The position numbers and the translations under genes were made by a program. The notes beneath the pieces were generated by a model, which saw only the letters and a program-made list of their open reading frames with translations, searched no databases and was not told the origin of the DNA. Shown here one piece after another: positions 34,438-42,798 of a stretch of 64,000 nt of DNA. Origin of the DNA: DASSJM01 sp036280655 (GTDB lineage Bacteria > Actinomycetota > UBA4738 > HRBIN12). The stretch lies in contig DASUQI010000032.1 of the NCBI GenBank assembly GCA_036280655.1, positions 1 through 64,000 of the forward strand, read 5' to 3'. Each line of letters begins with the position of its first letter. Within the stretch, counting starts at the first letter, position 1.

Positions 34438-35709
34438 TCACGCGCGCGAGCGGGCACGGGCTCCGCCGTCGAGGCCTCGCCGCCACGGAGCGGGGACCCT
34501 GCCGTCGACGTCGATGCGTGCGGCGCCGAGCCACGTCGCGAGCTCCTCGACCGCCCGGCGGACGGGCTTCGCGTTGGCGGACGTCGCCCGAACACCGTCC
34601 TCGGGGTGCGCGGCGTGGACGACGAGCCGGTCGCCCGCTCGGTCGTGCGCCGCGTCGATGCGGGCGACGAACCGGTCTCCGTCCAGCAGCGGCATCGCGT
34701 AGTAGCCGAAGCGGCGCTTCTCCTTGGGTACGTAGATCTCCATCGTGTAGTCGAGTCCGAACAGGACCCGCGCCCGCTTCCGGTCGTAGATCAGATTGTC
34801 GAACGGCGACAGCAACGTCGTGCGGGGCGACCATCCCCCGCGCTCGATCTTCTCCAGCACCGGGAGGTCCTCCCGGTGGGCGAACCACGGCCCCTTGAGC
34901 GCGTCACCGTCGTCGCGGACGTCGACCCGCTCGACCACGCCCTGCCTCTCGAAGCCGTCCAAGACCTTCGGGAGCTCCGGGTAGAGGTCGACCGTGAAGT
35001 GCTGACTGATGTGCCGCGCCGTTGCGACCCCCAGCGCGCGGAGCGAGAACTCGGCGGCGCGGCGCGTCACGTCCACGTCGCGGAGCCGTTCGGTGGGCGC
35101 GTCATCCGGGAGCACCCGCTCGGCGAGGTCGTACCGCTTCTCCAAGCCGCGGCGATCTGCCACCATCACCTTGCCCTGCACCAACAGGAACCGGGTCATC
35201 TGGTCGACGTTGCGCTCGCGCGTCCAACCGGTCGACTCCCAGTCGACGACCGCGTCGCCGGCCAGGTCCTTGAGTCGGAGCGGTCCCCGACGCCGGAGGT
35301 CCGACAGGATCGATCGCCGCAGCTTCGCGTTCTGCTCGATCCAGCCCGCGATCCGCCGGCCGTAGTCCTTGTCCCGGGGCGGGTAGTTCCGCATCTGGTA
35401 GCGGTGGATCGGCAGGTCCTCGGTGAGGACGATCGACGCCGCGTGTGCCCAGTACTCGAACATCGAGCGGTCGCGGTAGACGATCCGCTCGAGGTGCGCG
35501 GGCCGGAAGGACGGCAGGCGCGAGCGGAGCACGAGGAGCGGGCTGCGGGCCACGACCGAGATCGGGTCGAGCTGCACGCACCGGATCGAACGCGCGACGT
35601 CGAGGACCTTCGCGGGCGAGGAGCGAGGGGCCGGCCCCGCGAGCCGCTGCTTCACGATCGCGAGGCGGCGCGCGTCGGCGAGCTCGACCGTCCGGAGCGC
35701 CGTCACCAT
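34438..35709 (-). CDS. YcaQ/AlkX-type winged-helix DNA glycosylase
   Basis: A 423-residue HTH_42-family protein. The catalytic QxD motif is RCVQLDPISVVARS (Q46-L-D48). Diagnostic late block SPFDNLIYDRKRARVLFGLD followed by YVPKEKRRFGYYAMPLLDGD. In E. coli, YcaQ removes bulky and crosslinked N7-alkylguanine lesions, and AlkZ protects antibiotic producers from azinomycin. ATG 35709 is four bases after the ADC-like gene stop, so the two are probably co-transcribed. The Arg-rich C-terminus is unusual. Confidence 0.85.
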   Translation of the reverse strand: MVTALRTVELADARRLAIVKQRLAGPAPRSSPAKVLDVARSIRCVQLDPISVVARSPLLVLRSRLPSFRPAHLERIVYRDRSMFEYWAHAASIVLTEDLPIHRYQMRNYPPRDKDYGRRIAGWIEQNAKLRRSILSDLRRRGPLRLKDLAGDAVVDWESTGWTRERNVDQMTRFLLVQGKVMVADRRGLEKRYDLAERVLPDDAPTERLRDVDVTRRAAEFSLRALGVATARHISQHFTVDLYPELPKVLDGFERQGVVERVDVRDDGDALKGPWFAHREDLPVLEKIERGGWSPRTTLLSPFDNLIYDRKRARVLFGLDYTMEIYVPKEKRRFGYYAMPLLDGDRFVARIDAAHDRAGDRLVVHAAHPEDGVRATSANAKPVRRAVEELATWLGAARIDVDGRVPAPWRRGLDGGARARSRA

Positions 35710-35713
35710 TCGG

Positions 35714-36502
35714 TCAGGAGAGTCGCGTCCCGATGCCCCACGTGACGCCGACGCTGCGCCAGTAGCCGGCGATCGTCTCGACGGGCGCGAGGCTCTCGAG
35801 CTCCTCGACCGGCGAGGGACCGAACGCGATCTCCGCGTCCCCCGTCCAGGCCTCCGAGCCCTCCCAGTCGTAGCTCTTCATCGTGACGAGCTCGTCCATC
35901 GAGGGGGCGCTCCCCTCCTCGATCGACGGGAAGTACCGGCTGTGGAGCATCGGCAGCGCGTTTACGAACCCGTTCGTATCCGAGCGGCCGGTGATCGTGA
36001 AGCCCGCGTCGACGATCCGGCGGTCGTGCACCGCCACGCTCGCGCCGAACCGTCCCCCGGGCTCGAGGCGCGGGCCGGCCTTGCCGTACGTCACCGGCCG
36101 GGTGATCCAGATCGACCCGAGCTTCTTCGGGTACCCCTGGTGCCACCCGCGGACCATCGCGAAGTCCTTGTCCACCCAGATCAGCACGCAGCGCGAGTAG
36201 AGCTCGCCCTGGTAGCGGCAGCGGACGACGACGAACGCCTCCTTGTATTGGGAGCGCACCGGATCCGTGAGCTCCTCGAACGAGTCCGAGCAGGACTGCC
36301 AGTCGGCGAAGATCACCGCGAGCGCGTCCGGATCCTCGTCCGCGGGCTCGAGCGGGTCCGGCAGCCACCGAGCCACCGAGCCCTCGGCCGCTCGGTACTC
36401 GATCGTGAGCAGGTCGCCCGAGTAGTGCCAGGGCGGACCGGGGACGACGGAGGACCTGCCCTCGGGCGTTCGAGGCGGCATGAACCCCTTCAGCTCGGCC
36501 AC
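35714..36502 (-). CDS. Acetoacetate decarboxylase family protein
   Basis: A 262-residue protein. Family motifs: PGPPWHYSGDLLTIEYRA, QYKEAFVVVRCRYQGELYSR and WHQGYPKKLGS (Lys126/Lys127 in the Schiff-base position). The fold is used by decarboxylases and by lactonase-like or aldolase-dehydratase relatives, so the substrate is open. Starts MAELKGFMPPRTPEGR at 36502. It may work with the adjacent FAH hydrolase in the degradation of a small keto acid (inference). Confidence 0.75.
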   Translation of the reverse strand: MAELKGFMPPRTPEGRSSVVPGPPWHYSGDLLTIEYRAAEGSVARWLPDPLEPADEDPDALAVIFADWQSCSDSFEELTDPVRSQYKEAFVVVRCRYQGELYSRCVLIWVDKDFAMVRGWHQGYPKKLGSIWITRPVTYGKAGPRLEPGGRFGASVAVHDRRIVDAGFTITGRSDTNGFVNALPMLHSRYFPSIEEGSAPSMDELVTMKSYDWEGSEAWTGDAEIAFGPSPVEELESLAPVETIAGYWRSVGVTWGIGTRLS

Positions 36503-36544
36503 GGCGAGATACTAACGTCCGGCTCAGGACGGTCCGGAGGAGCG

Positions 36545-37390
36545 GTGGAGACACGAAGGATCCTGTTGGACGGCGTCGCGACCGAGGTCGCGCGCGACGG
36601 CGAGGAGCTCGTCGCCGCGGACGGCCGGCGGGTCGCGACCGACGTCGCCGTGCATCTCGCTCCGTGCGAACCCACGAAGATCGTGTGCGTCCACCTGAAC
36701 TACGAGAGCCGGGTGAAGGAGTTCCTCGCGACGCTCCCGCCGGCGCCCACCTACTTCCACAAGCCGGTCAGCGCGCTGAACGCCCACGGCGGCGAGGTCG
36801 TGCGCCCGCCGCGGTGCCGGTACCTCAACTACGAGGGCGAGATCGCGATCGTGATCGGCCGCACGTGCCGGAACGTCGCGCCCGACGATGCCGGCGCGTT
36901 CGTCGCGGGTTACACGGTCGCGAACGACTACGGCCTCCACGACTTCCGAGACACGGACGCGGGATCGATGCTCCGCGTGAAGGGTTCGGACACGCTGTGT
37001 CCGCTCGGGCCCGGGCTCGTCGACGACTGGGACTTCCGGGGCAAGCGGATCCGCACCCTCGTGAACGGCGAGGTGCGCCAGGACGGCTCCACGGACGAGA
37101 TGGAGTGGGACATGCACTACCTCGTCGCCGACATCGCGCGCACGATCACGCTCGAGCCGGGCGACGTGATCCTGTCGGGTACCCCGGCGAACTCACGACC
37201 GGTTGAGCCGGGCGACCTCGTCGAGGTCGTGGTCGAGGGCCTCGGCACGCTCCGGAACACGATCGTCGAGGGGGAGGTCCCGGTCCGCGACGACGTGGGT
37301 GCCCAGCCGAGCGGGTCCGAAGAGGTGATCTCGACCGCGCTCGGCGGCGACTGGGAGTTCCGAGGGCTCCGTCCGCCGCAGAAAGGCTGA
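36545..37390 (+). CDS. FAH family protein, copy 2 (5-carboxymethyl-HHDD isomerase-like)
   Basis: A 281-residue FAH-fold enzyme divergent from the ADC-like gene. Motifs: HLNYESRVKEFLATLPPAPT, YFHKPVSALNAHGGEV, RYLNYEGEIAIVIGR (E-x-E metal site) and PGDVILSGTPANSRPVEPGD. The N-terminal VHLAPCEPTKIVCVHLNY is typical of HpaG/HpcE-type isomerase-decarboxylases. GTG 36545 follows GGAGGAGCG. Copy 1 at 31.4 kb is a distinct subfamily. The C-terminal extension of about 30 residues (GGDWEFRGLRPPQKG) is longer than usual. Confidence 0.85.
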   Translation: METRRILLDGVATEVARDGEELVAADGRRVATDVAVHLAPCEPTKIVCVHLNYESRVKEFLATLPPAPTYFHKPVSALNAHGGEVVRPPRCRYLNYEGEIAIVIGRTCRNVAPDDAGAFVAGYTVANDYGLHDFRDTDAGSMLRVKGSDTLCPLGPGLVDDWDFRGKRIRTLVNGEVRQDGSTDEMEWDMHYLVADIARTITLEPGDVILSGTPANSRPVEPGDLVEVVVEGLGTLRNTIVEGEVPVRDDVGAQPSGSEEVISTALGGDWEFRGLRPPQKG

Positions 37391-37396
37391 CAGGGC

Positions 37397-37939
37397 TCAC
37401 CGCACTCGTCCCGCGGCTTCCTCCCACGTGACGCGGTCGATCCGATAGACCCGGTGCCGGAGGCCCTTGTAGTCCACCTCGCGATCGGCGCGCATGCCGA
37501 GCTTCTCGGCAACGCGCGCCGACGCCATGTTCTCCGGCCGGACGAGCGAGATCAGGTGGTCGACGTCCAGGGTCAGGAACGCCCAGTCGCGGGTGGCCGC
37601 TGCCGCCTCCGGCGCGATCCCCTCACCCTTCCGTCCGGGGCGCGTGTGCCAGCCGATCTCGACCTCGTCCATGCCCTCGACCACCTGGATCGTCGGGCCG
37701 GCCGTGCCGAGGAACTCCCCGGTCGCCCGGTCCTCCACGATCAGCAGCCCGAAGCCGCGGGCCTCGTAGCTCTGCAGCGTGCGCTCGAGCCACGCGGTCG
37801 CCGCCCGCCGGTCGAACGGCGCCGGGTACCACCGCATGTGCTCGGCGTCGGAGAGCATCGCGTGGAGGTCCTCGAGGTCCTCATACCGGTAGCGGCGCAG
37901 GCGCAGGCGTTCGGTCTCGAGCTGGAAGTCCGGGTCCAC
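37397..37939 (-). CDS. GNAT acetyltransferase (RimJ/RimL type)
   Basis: A 180-residue Acetyltransf_3 protein. LETERLRLRRYRYEDLEDLH at the N-terminus, the acetyl-CoA loop RPGRKGEGIAPEAA (equivalent of R-x-x-G-x-G/A), then LVRPENMASARVAEKLGMR at the C-terminus. Start is GTG 37939. Acts on protein N-termini or small amines; the target is unknown. Convergent with the FAH gene (6-base gap). Confidence 0.85.
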   Translation of the reverse strand: MDPDFQLETERLRLRRYRYEDLEDLHAMLSDAEHMRWYPAPFDRRAATAWLERTLQSYEARGFGLLIVEDRATGEFLGTAGPTIQVVEGMDEVEIGWHTRPGRKGEGIAPEAAAATRDWAFLTLDVDHLISLVRPENMASARVAEKLGMRADREVDYKGLRHRVYRIDRVTWEEAAGRVR

Positions 37940-38031
37940 GACCCGCGCAGCCTACGCCACGTCCGCGGACCGCCGGGCGCCTTCGGGGGCGGCTCGACTA
38001 TCCTCGGCTCTGTCCCTTCCGAGGAGAGGCG

Positions 38032-39339
38032 ATGGACACCAAGGGCAAGCGGCTCCGCCTGTTGTACTCGGACCTGCTCGGGGTCGAGCGCGGCAAGTAC
38101 CTGTTCGGCGACGTGGCCGACTCGGGGCACTCGGCGTTCTGCGTCGGCGTGTACCCGCTCACGACGGACAAGGAGATCCTCGACATCTCCAACCAGCAGT
38201 TCGACATCGGCCTGCCCGACGTCGAGGCGTTCATCGACCGCGACACGCTCCGGCCCGGCTGGGAGGACGACACGATCGTGGGGATCGGAGACGTCCACCG
38301 CGAGGGCGAGCCGATCGACGTGGATCCACGGCAGATCCTTCGCAAGGCCATCGAGCCGTGGCGCGCGATGGGGCTCGAGCCGATGTTCGCGTTCGAGTCC
38401 GAGTTCTACCTGCTCGAGCCGGGCGACGAGGGCGGCTGGAAGGCGGTCGACCTGCCCTCGCACCGCGTGTACGGGACCGGCATGTCCGTCGACCCCGACG
38501 GGACGATCGACGCGATGGTGGCCGCGGCCCTGCGATGCGGCTTCCCCGTCGAGAGCTGGAGCAGCGAGTACGACACCGCGGCGTACGAGGTGAACATCAA
38601 GTACAAGGAGGCGATCCCGGCCGCCGACGAGTGCTTCCTGTTCCGGCTGCTCGTGAAGGAGATCGCCGCCAAGAACGGCAAACTCGCGACCTTCATGGGC
38701 CGTCCGTTCAACGACCGGGGCGGGAGCGGCCTGCACCTGAACTTCTCGCTCAGCCGCGAGGACGGCTCGAACGCGTTCGACGAGCCGAACGCGCCCGAGG
38801 GGCTCGCCCCTATCGCGAGTCAGTGCATCGCGGGCCTGCTCGCGCATCATGAGGGCCTGGCGGCGATCGCGGCACCGCACACGAACGCGTACAAGCGGCT
38901 GCAGCCCGACATGCTGAACGGCTACTGGGCCAACTGGGGCCACGACGACCGGACGGTCTGCATCCGCGTCCCCCCGGCCCGCGGAGCGGGCACGCGGATC
39001 GAGCACCGGATGTCGGACGGCGCCGCGAACGCGTACCTCGTCGCCGCGGCGTTCCTGCACGCGGCGCGGTTCGGCGTGGAGCAGCAGCTCGCGCCGCCCG
39101 ATGCGCAGGTGGCCGGCCAGCCGCCGAACACCGACCGGAAGGTGCCTCCGACGCTCGAGGCCGCGCTCGAGGCGCTCGAGTCGGACAAGGAGCTCTGCGA
39201 GGCCCTCGGCCCGTGGGTGATCGAGAGCTTCACGAAGCTGAAGCGCGCCGAGTGGGAGCGCTACGCGAAGACCGTGAGCGACCCGGCGACGACCGAGGTG
39301 ACGCCGTGGGAGACCGAGTACTACCTGCCGTTCTTCTGA
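38032..39339 (+). CDS. Glutamine-synthetase-family ligase (GlnA-like)
   Basis: A 435-residue GlnA-type protein. FAFESEFYLLEP carries the first metal-binding Glu pair, GRPFNDRGGSGLHLNFSL is the GSGMHxHxS loop, YEVNIKYKEA holds a central Glu, and RVPPARGAGTRIEHRMSDGA is the adenylylation/Arg site region. It lacks the Tyr of the adenylylation site in the standard context. Family members of this size ligate glutamate to ammonia, amines or anilines (PuuA, gamma-glutamylanilide synthetase). Followed by a P450 gene, so amine catabolism is plausible. Start ATG 38032 after GAGGAGAGGCG. Confidence 0.85.
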   Translation: MDTKGKRLRLLYSDLLGVERGKYLFGDVADSGHSAFCVGVYPLTTDKEILDISNQQFDIGLPDVEAFIDRDTLRPGWEDDTIVGIGDVHREGEPIDVDPRQILRKAIEPWRAMGLEPMFAFESEFYLLEPGDEGGWKAVDLPSHRVYGTGMSVDPDGTIDAMVAAALRCGFPVESWSSEYDTAAYEVNIKYKEAIPAADECFLFRLLVKEIAAKNGKLATFMGRPFNDRGGSGLHLNFSLSREDGSNAFDEPNAPEGLAPIASQCIAGLLAHHEGLAAIAAPHTNAYKRLQPDMLNGYWANWGHDDRTVCIRVPPARGAGTRIEHRMSDGAANAYLVAAAFLHAARFGVEQQLAPPDAQVAGQPPNTDRKVPPTLEAALEALESDKELCEALGPWVIESFTKLKRAEWERYAKTVSDPATTEVTPWETEYYLPFF

Positions 39340-39361
39340 GCCCGTTGGGAGGTCTTGCTCG

Positions 39362-40609
39362 ATGAGCGTTCGGCTGGACGAGATCGACCTCTCGAGTCAC
39401 GACGCCTTCGTCGAGGAGGTGCCGCTCTGGGCGTTCAAGGAGCTCCGGGAGAACGACCCGGTGCACTGGCAGCCCGAGCCCACGCCCAACCGCGGCTTCT
39501 GGGCGGTCACGCGGTTCCACGACATCGAGGACGTCCTGCGCGACACGAAGCGCTTCTCCTCGGCCCACGGCATCACGCTCGAGGAGCAGACCGAGGAGGA
39601 GGTCGAGGCCCGCGCGTCGATGATCGACATGGACCCGCCGAACCACTCGCAGCTCCGCCGGCTCGTGAGCAAGCTGTTCACCCGGAGCGCGGTCGCGCAG
39701 TACGAGGGTTTCGTCCGGGAACAGGCCCGTTTCGTCCTCGACCGCGGCCTGCCCCGGGGCGAGTTCGACTTCGTGGAGGAGATCTCGCGCGAGCTCCCGA
39801 TCCGCGTCCTCGCCCGGATCATGGGCGTCCCGGACCAGGACCTGCCGATGTGCGTCGAGCTCGGCGACGCGATGATCGCGCAGGCCGACCCCGAGTACTC
39901 GCGCGCCGTGATCGACAAGGAAGACACGAGCGAGTACCGGCTCCTGCCCTTCCGGAGCCCGGCCGCCGTCGAGCTCATGGCGTACGGCCACCGGCTGGCC
40001 GAGGAACGACGGGCCGACCCGAGGGACGACCTGGTCACCAAGCTCGTGCAGTCCGAGGTCGAGGGGGAACGGCTGACGAAGTCGCAGTTCGACAATTTCT
40101 TCTGCCTGCTGATCGTGGCGGGCAACGAGACGACCCGCCACGCGATCACGCACGGCGTTCGTGCGCTCGTGGACCACCCCGACCAGTGGCAGCGCCTGCG
40201 CGACGAGCCGGAGCTGATGCCGCTCGCGGCCGAGGAGATCCTCCGGTACGGCTCGCCGACGATGCACTTCCGCCGGACCGCGCAGACCGACCTCGAGCTG
40301 CGGGGCACGACGATCCGCAAGGGCGACAAGGTCGTCGTCTGGTTCGTGTCCGGCAACTACGACGAGGAGGTCTTCCCCGACGCCGAGCGCTTCGACGTCG
40401 GCCGCGACCCGAACCCGCACATGGCGTTCGGCAGCGGTGGGCCGCACGTGTGCCTCGGCGCCCACCTCGCGCGCCTCGAGGTCCGCGTGATGTTCGAGGA
40501 GCTGGTCCCGCGCCTGAAGAGCCTCGAGATCACCGGCCCGGTCGAGCGCCTGCGCTCGAACTTCATCAACGGCATCAAGCACATGCCGGTGCGGGTCACG
40601 CTGACCTAG
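39362..40609 (+). CDS. Cytochrome P450
   Basis: A 415-residue soluble bacterial P450. I-helix AGNETTRHAITHG (253-257 AGNET), ExxR at E292-R295 (EEILRYG), and the heme-binding loop FGSGGPHVCLGAHLAR (Cys364). MDMDPPNHSQLRRLVSKLF is the B/C region. It matches the CYP125/142/124-like families that hydroxylate steroid or terpenoid side chains. It follows the GlnA-like gene by 22 bases; no ferredoxin or reductase is adjacent in this cluster, though a Rieske ferredoxin is encoded at 27.6 kb. Confidence 0.95.
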   Translation: MSVRLDEIDLSSHDAFVEEVPLWAFKELRENDPVHWQPEPTPNRGFWAVTRFHDIEDVLRDTKRFSSAHGITLEEQTEEEVEARASMIDMDPPNHSQLRRLVSKLFTRSAVAQYEGFVREQARFVLDRGLPRGEFDFVEEISRELPIRVLARIMGVPDQDLPMCVELGDAMIAQADPEYSRAVIDKEDTSEYRLLPFRSPAAVELMAYGHRLAEERRADPRDDLVTKLVQSEVEGERLTKSQFDNFFCLLIVAGNETTRHAITHGVRALVDHPDQWQRLRDEPELMPLAAEEILRYGSPTMHFRRTAQTDLELRGTTIRKGDKVVVWFVSGNYDEEVFPDAERFDVGRDPNPHMAFGSGGPHVCLGAHLARLEVRVMFEELVPRLKSLEITGPVERLRSNFINGIKHMPVRVTLT

Positions 40610-40615
40610 CCACGC

Positions 40616-41128
40616 GTGACCGTCTATCCAAGACTCCGCATGCGACTCCCTCTCGAGGAGCGCGCGGTTCCGCCCGAACCGCTTGCGCGGCGCGTCGAGC
40701 GCTCCGACGTGGGCGGGCTCGGCGATCTGATGCTCGCGGCCTATCGCGGGACCGTGGACGACGAGGGCGAGACGCTCGAGGACGCCGTCGGCGAGGTCGA
40801 GGGGGTGCTCGACGGCTCGTACGGGCCGTTCGCGTCCGACGCGTCGTTCGTGGTCGACGGCGAGGACGGCCTCGTCGGGGCGAGCCTCATCGCGATCTGG
40901 GACTGGGAGCCGCGCCCGTTGCTCCTGTACCTCGTCGTCCGGCCCGAGGCGAAGCGGCGCGGCATCGGGACGGCGCTCCTCCTTCAGAGCGGCGACGCGC
41001 TCGCGGCCGCCGGGCATCCCGAGCTCGACCTCTTCGTCACGGAGGCGAACGAGCCCGCGGTGAATCTCTATCGCAAGGTCGGGTTCCGGGTGGTCGAGCG
41101 CCTCGAGGACGCCCCGGGCGACGCGTAG
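40616..41128 (+). CDS. GNAT acetyltransferase
   Basis: A 170-residue GNAT protein with EAKRRGIGTALLLQSGD (acetyl-CoA loop R-R-x-x-G-x-G) and ANEPAVNLYRKVGFRVVERL at the C-terminus. GTG 40616 starts six bases after the P450 stop. The last 90 bases of this gene (from 41046) are duplicated downstream at 42017-42111 as part of a tandem duplication, so this copy is the intact one. Substrate unknown. Confidence 0.85.
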   Translation: MTVYPRLRMRLPLEERAVPPEPLARRVERSDVGGLGDLMLAAYRGTVDDEGETLEDAVGEVEGVLDGSYGPFASDASFVVDGEDGLVGASLIAIWDWEPRPLLLYLVVRPEAKRRGIGTALLLQSGDALAAAGHPELDLFVTEANEPAVNLYRKVGFRVVERLEDAPGDA

Positions 41129-41135
41129 AGCCGCT

Positions 41136-41843
41136 TCAGACCCGCGGGAGCGAAACCTCCCCGACCAGCGCGATGATCATGAGCACTCCGGCCAGGGAGA
41201 CGGCTGCGATTCGCACACGCCGGAAGGTGAAGCGCTGCGACACCGCGATCAGGAACAGCACCGTCGCGAACAGGACCGTCAGACGGATGTAGTCGTCCTC
41301 GGTCTCGCGCGCCTCGGTCCCCCGACGGAACGCTTCGGACGCGCGGTCGTGGAGCTCAGCGGAGCGCTCGAGCAATGCGTTGCGATATTCGGGCATGAAG
41401 CTCGGACCCGGGGGGGCGTCGGGATTGGAGAACGGCCTCGTCGCGAGCCAGGCATCGAACGCGACCCGGAACTCGGGTGAGAACCGATCGATGTACAGAT
41501 CCGCGACCTCCTCTTCCCCTTGCGTCCGCTCCTCGATCCACGTGTTGAACGTGGAGATATCGAGCAGACGCTGCTGACCGCCGAGCGTGTCCGCCTCGTC
41601 CGCCATGACCCACAGCTCGGTCGAGGTCCCGTACAGGAAGGCGTTCCGGTCGTCCCACCTCGCCCCCTGGAAACTACTCCATGCAGTGGCGATCGCGACG
41701 ATCGCCAGGATGATGACCTCGACGACCTCGCCGACCTTCCGCCGCTCGAGGCTCTCCTGGTCGCGGCGCTCGTCTTCAGTCAGAGCGTCGGCGGCCTCGA
41801 TGGTTTCGATCCTCCGGCATCTGGGATCGCCGCCCGCGTTCAT
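41136..41843 (-). CDS. Two-helix-anchored membrane protein, duplicated copy A (fused to MarR remnant)
   Basis: A 235-residue protein whose body (from about residue 25) is about 85% like copy B at 42112. GEVVEVIILAIVAIATAWSS is an N-terminal helix; ETEDDYIRLTVLFATVLFLI and the last two helices close it. Compared with copy B, the original ATG (41820) is out of frame by one inserted base and the MarR stop before it has become AGA, so the only in-frame start is ATG 41843 within the MarR tail, giving MNAGGDPRCRRIETIEAADA. The frame itself runs back to 42029. Function unknown. Confidence 0.7.
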   Translation of the reverse strand: MNAGGDPRCRRIETIEAADALTEDERRDQESLERRKVGEVVEVIILAIVAIATAWSSFQGARWDDRNAFLYGTSTELWVMADEADTLGGQQRLLDISTFNTWIEERTQGEEEVADLYIDRFSPEFRVAFDAWLATRPFSNPDAPPGPSFMPEYRNALLERSAELHDRASEAFRRGTEARETEDDYIRLTVLFATVLFLIAVSQRFTFRRVRIAAVSLAGVLMIIALVGEVSLPRV

Positions 41844-42027
41844 CGAACATCGGACCTCGGCCGGCTCCGCCGCCCAACATAGCCCCGTCCTTCGAGCGTC
41901 GCCACCACCACGATCGTCGCCACCACCCCGATCGAGGTGGGACGGCACGCGTCGATCGCGGCGCCCAGGTCGCGCGGCTCCATCCCGTCCCACAGCCGCA
42001 AGCACCCACATCGCGACGAACGAGGTC
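41830..42027 (-). pseudogene. Decayed MarR-family regulator, duplicated copy A
   Basis: Bases 41830-42027 align with the 3' and middle parts of the intact marR gene at 42798-43343: FVAMWVL then the HTH region (ATCGCGGCGCCCAGGTCGCG, GGACTCCATC-like), then the C-terminal tail NAGGDP. An internal deletion removed much of the C-terminal half, and frames do not match, so no MarR protein is made. The N-terminal third is absent because the duplication ended there. Confidence 0.75.
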
Positions 42028-42111
42028 AAGCCTGCGCGAACCTCGACGGCGTCCTCGGGTTCCGGGACGCCGAGCGCTTCGAGGACGCCCCGGGCGATGC
42101 CCCGATCAGCC
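42028..42111 (+). pseudogene. Duplicated 3' fragment of the upstream acetyltransferase gene
   Basis: This stretch reads NLDGVLGFRDAERFEDAPGD in plus frame, clearly the same as NLYRKVGFRVVERLEDAPGD at the end of the GNAT gene (41060-41126). It joins the MarR remnant at the 8-bp shared sequence CGAACGAG (42017-42024; also 41046-41053 in the GNAT gene). It shows the duplication unit began inside the GNAT gene. The stop codon is lost. Confidence 0.8.
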
Positions 42112-42798
42112 TCAGAGGCGCGGGAGCGTGACCACCCCGACGAGCGCGATGATCATGAGCACCGCGGCCAGGGAGACGGCAGCCAGCCGGACGCGCCTGA
42201 AGGTGAAGCGCTGTGACACCGCGATCAGGAACAACACCGTCGCGAACAGGACCGTCAGACGGATGTAGTCGTCCTCGGTCTCGCGGGCCTCGGTCCCCCG
42301 ACGGAACGTCTCGCGCGCACGATCGTGGAGCTCAGCGGAGCGCTCCACCAGGGGGTTCCGATATTCGGGCATGAAGCTCGGACCCGGCGGAGCGTCGGGG
42401 TTGGAGAATGGTTTCGTCGCGAGCCACGCGTCGAACGCCACCCGGAACTCGGGGGAGAAGCGCTCGACGTACAGATCCGCGACCCTCTCTTCACCTTGCG
42501 TCCGCTCCTCGATCCACGTGTTGAACGTGGAGATATCGAGCAGACGCTGCTGACCGCCGAGTGTTGCCGCCTCGTCCGCCATGACCCACAGCTCGGTCGA
42601 GGTCCCGTACAGGAAGGCGTTCCGGCCGTCCCACCTCGCCGCCTGGTACCCGCTCCACGCGGTTGCGACGGCGACGACCGCCAGGATCACGACCTCGACG
42701 ACCTCGGCGATCTTTCTCCGCTCGAGATGCCGCTGGTCCTCGTGCTTCTCGCGCTCGCTCAGCGTGTAGGCGGCCTCGATGTTCCGATCCTCAGGCAT
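42112..42798 (-). CDS. Membrane protein, duplicated copy B
   Basis: A 228-residue protein, MPEDRNIEAAYTLSEREKHE, with one N-terminal helix (VEVVILAVVAVATAWSGYQA) and two C-terminal helices (RLTVLFATVLFLIAVSQR; AAVSLAAVLMIIALVGVV). The central domain TELWVMADEAATLGGQQRLL and STFNTWIEERTQGEE is soluble. Its ATG overlaps the MarR TGA (TGATG at 42796-42800), indicating operon expression. No family recognised. Copy A has a shifted N-terminus. Confidence 0.75.
   Translation of the reverse strand: MPEDRNIEAAYTLSEREKHEDQRHLERRKIAEVVEVVILAVVAVATAWSGYQAARWDGRNAFLYGTSTELWVMADEAATLGGQQRLLDISTFNTWIEERTQGEERVADLYVERFSPEFRVAFDAWLATKPFSNPDAPPGPSFMPEYRNPLVERSAELHDRARETFRRGTEARETEDDYIRLTVLFATVLFLIAVSQRFTFRRVRLAAVSLAAVLMIIALVGVVTLPRL

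Noticed and set aside
39230..41017. Minus-strand frame of 595 codons opposite GlnA-like, P450 and GNAT genes
   Set aside because: Arg/Asp-rich antisense translation typical of high-GC DNA.
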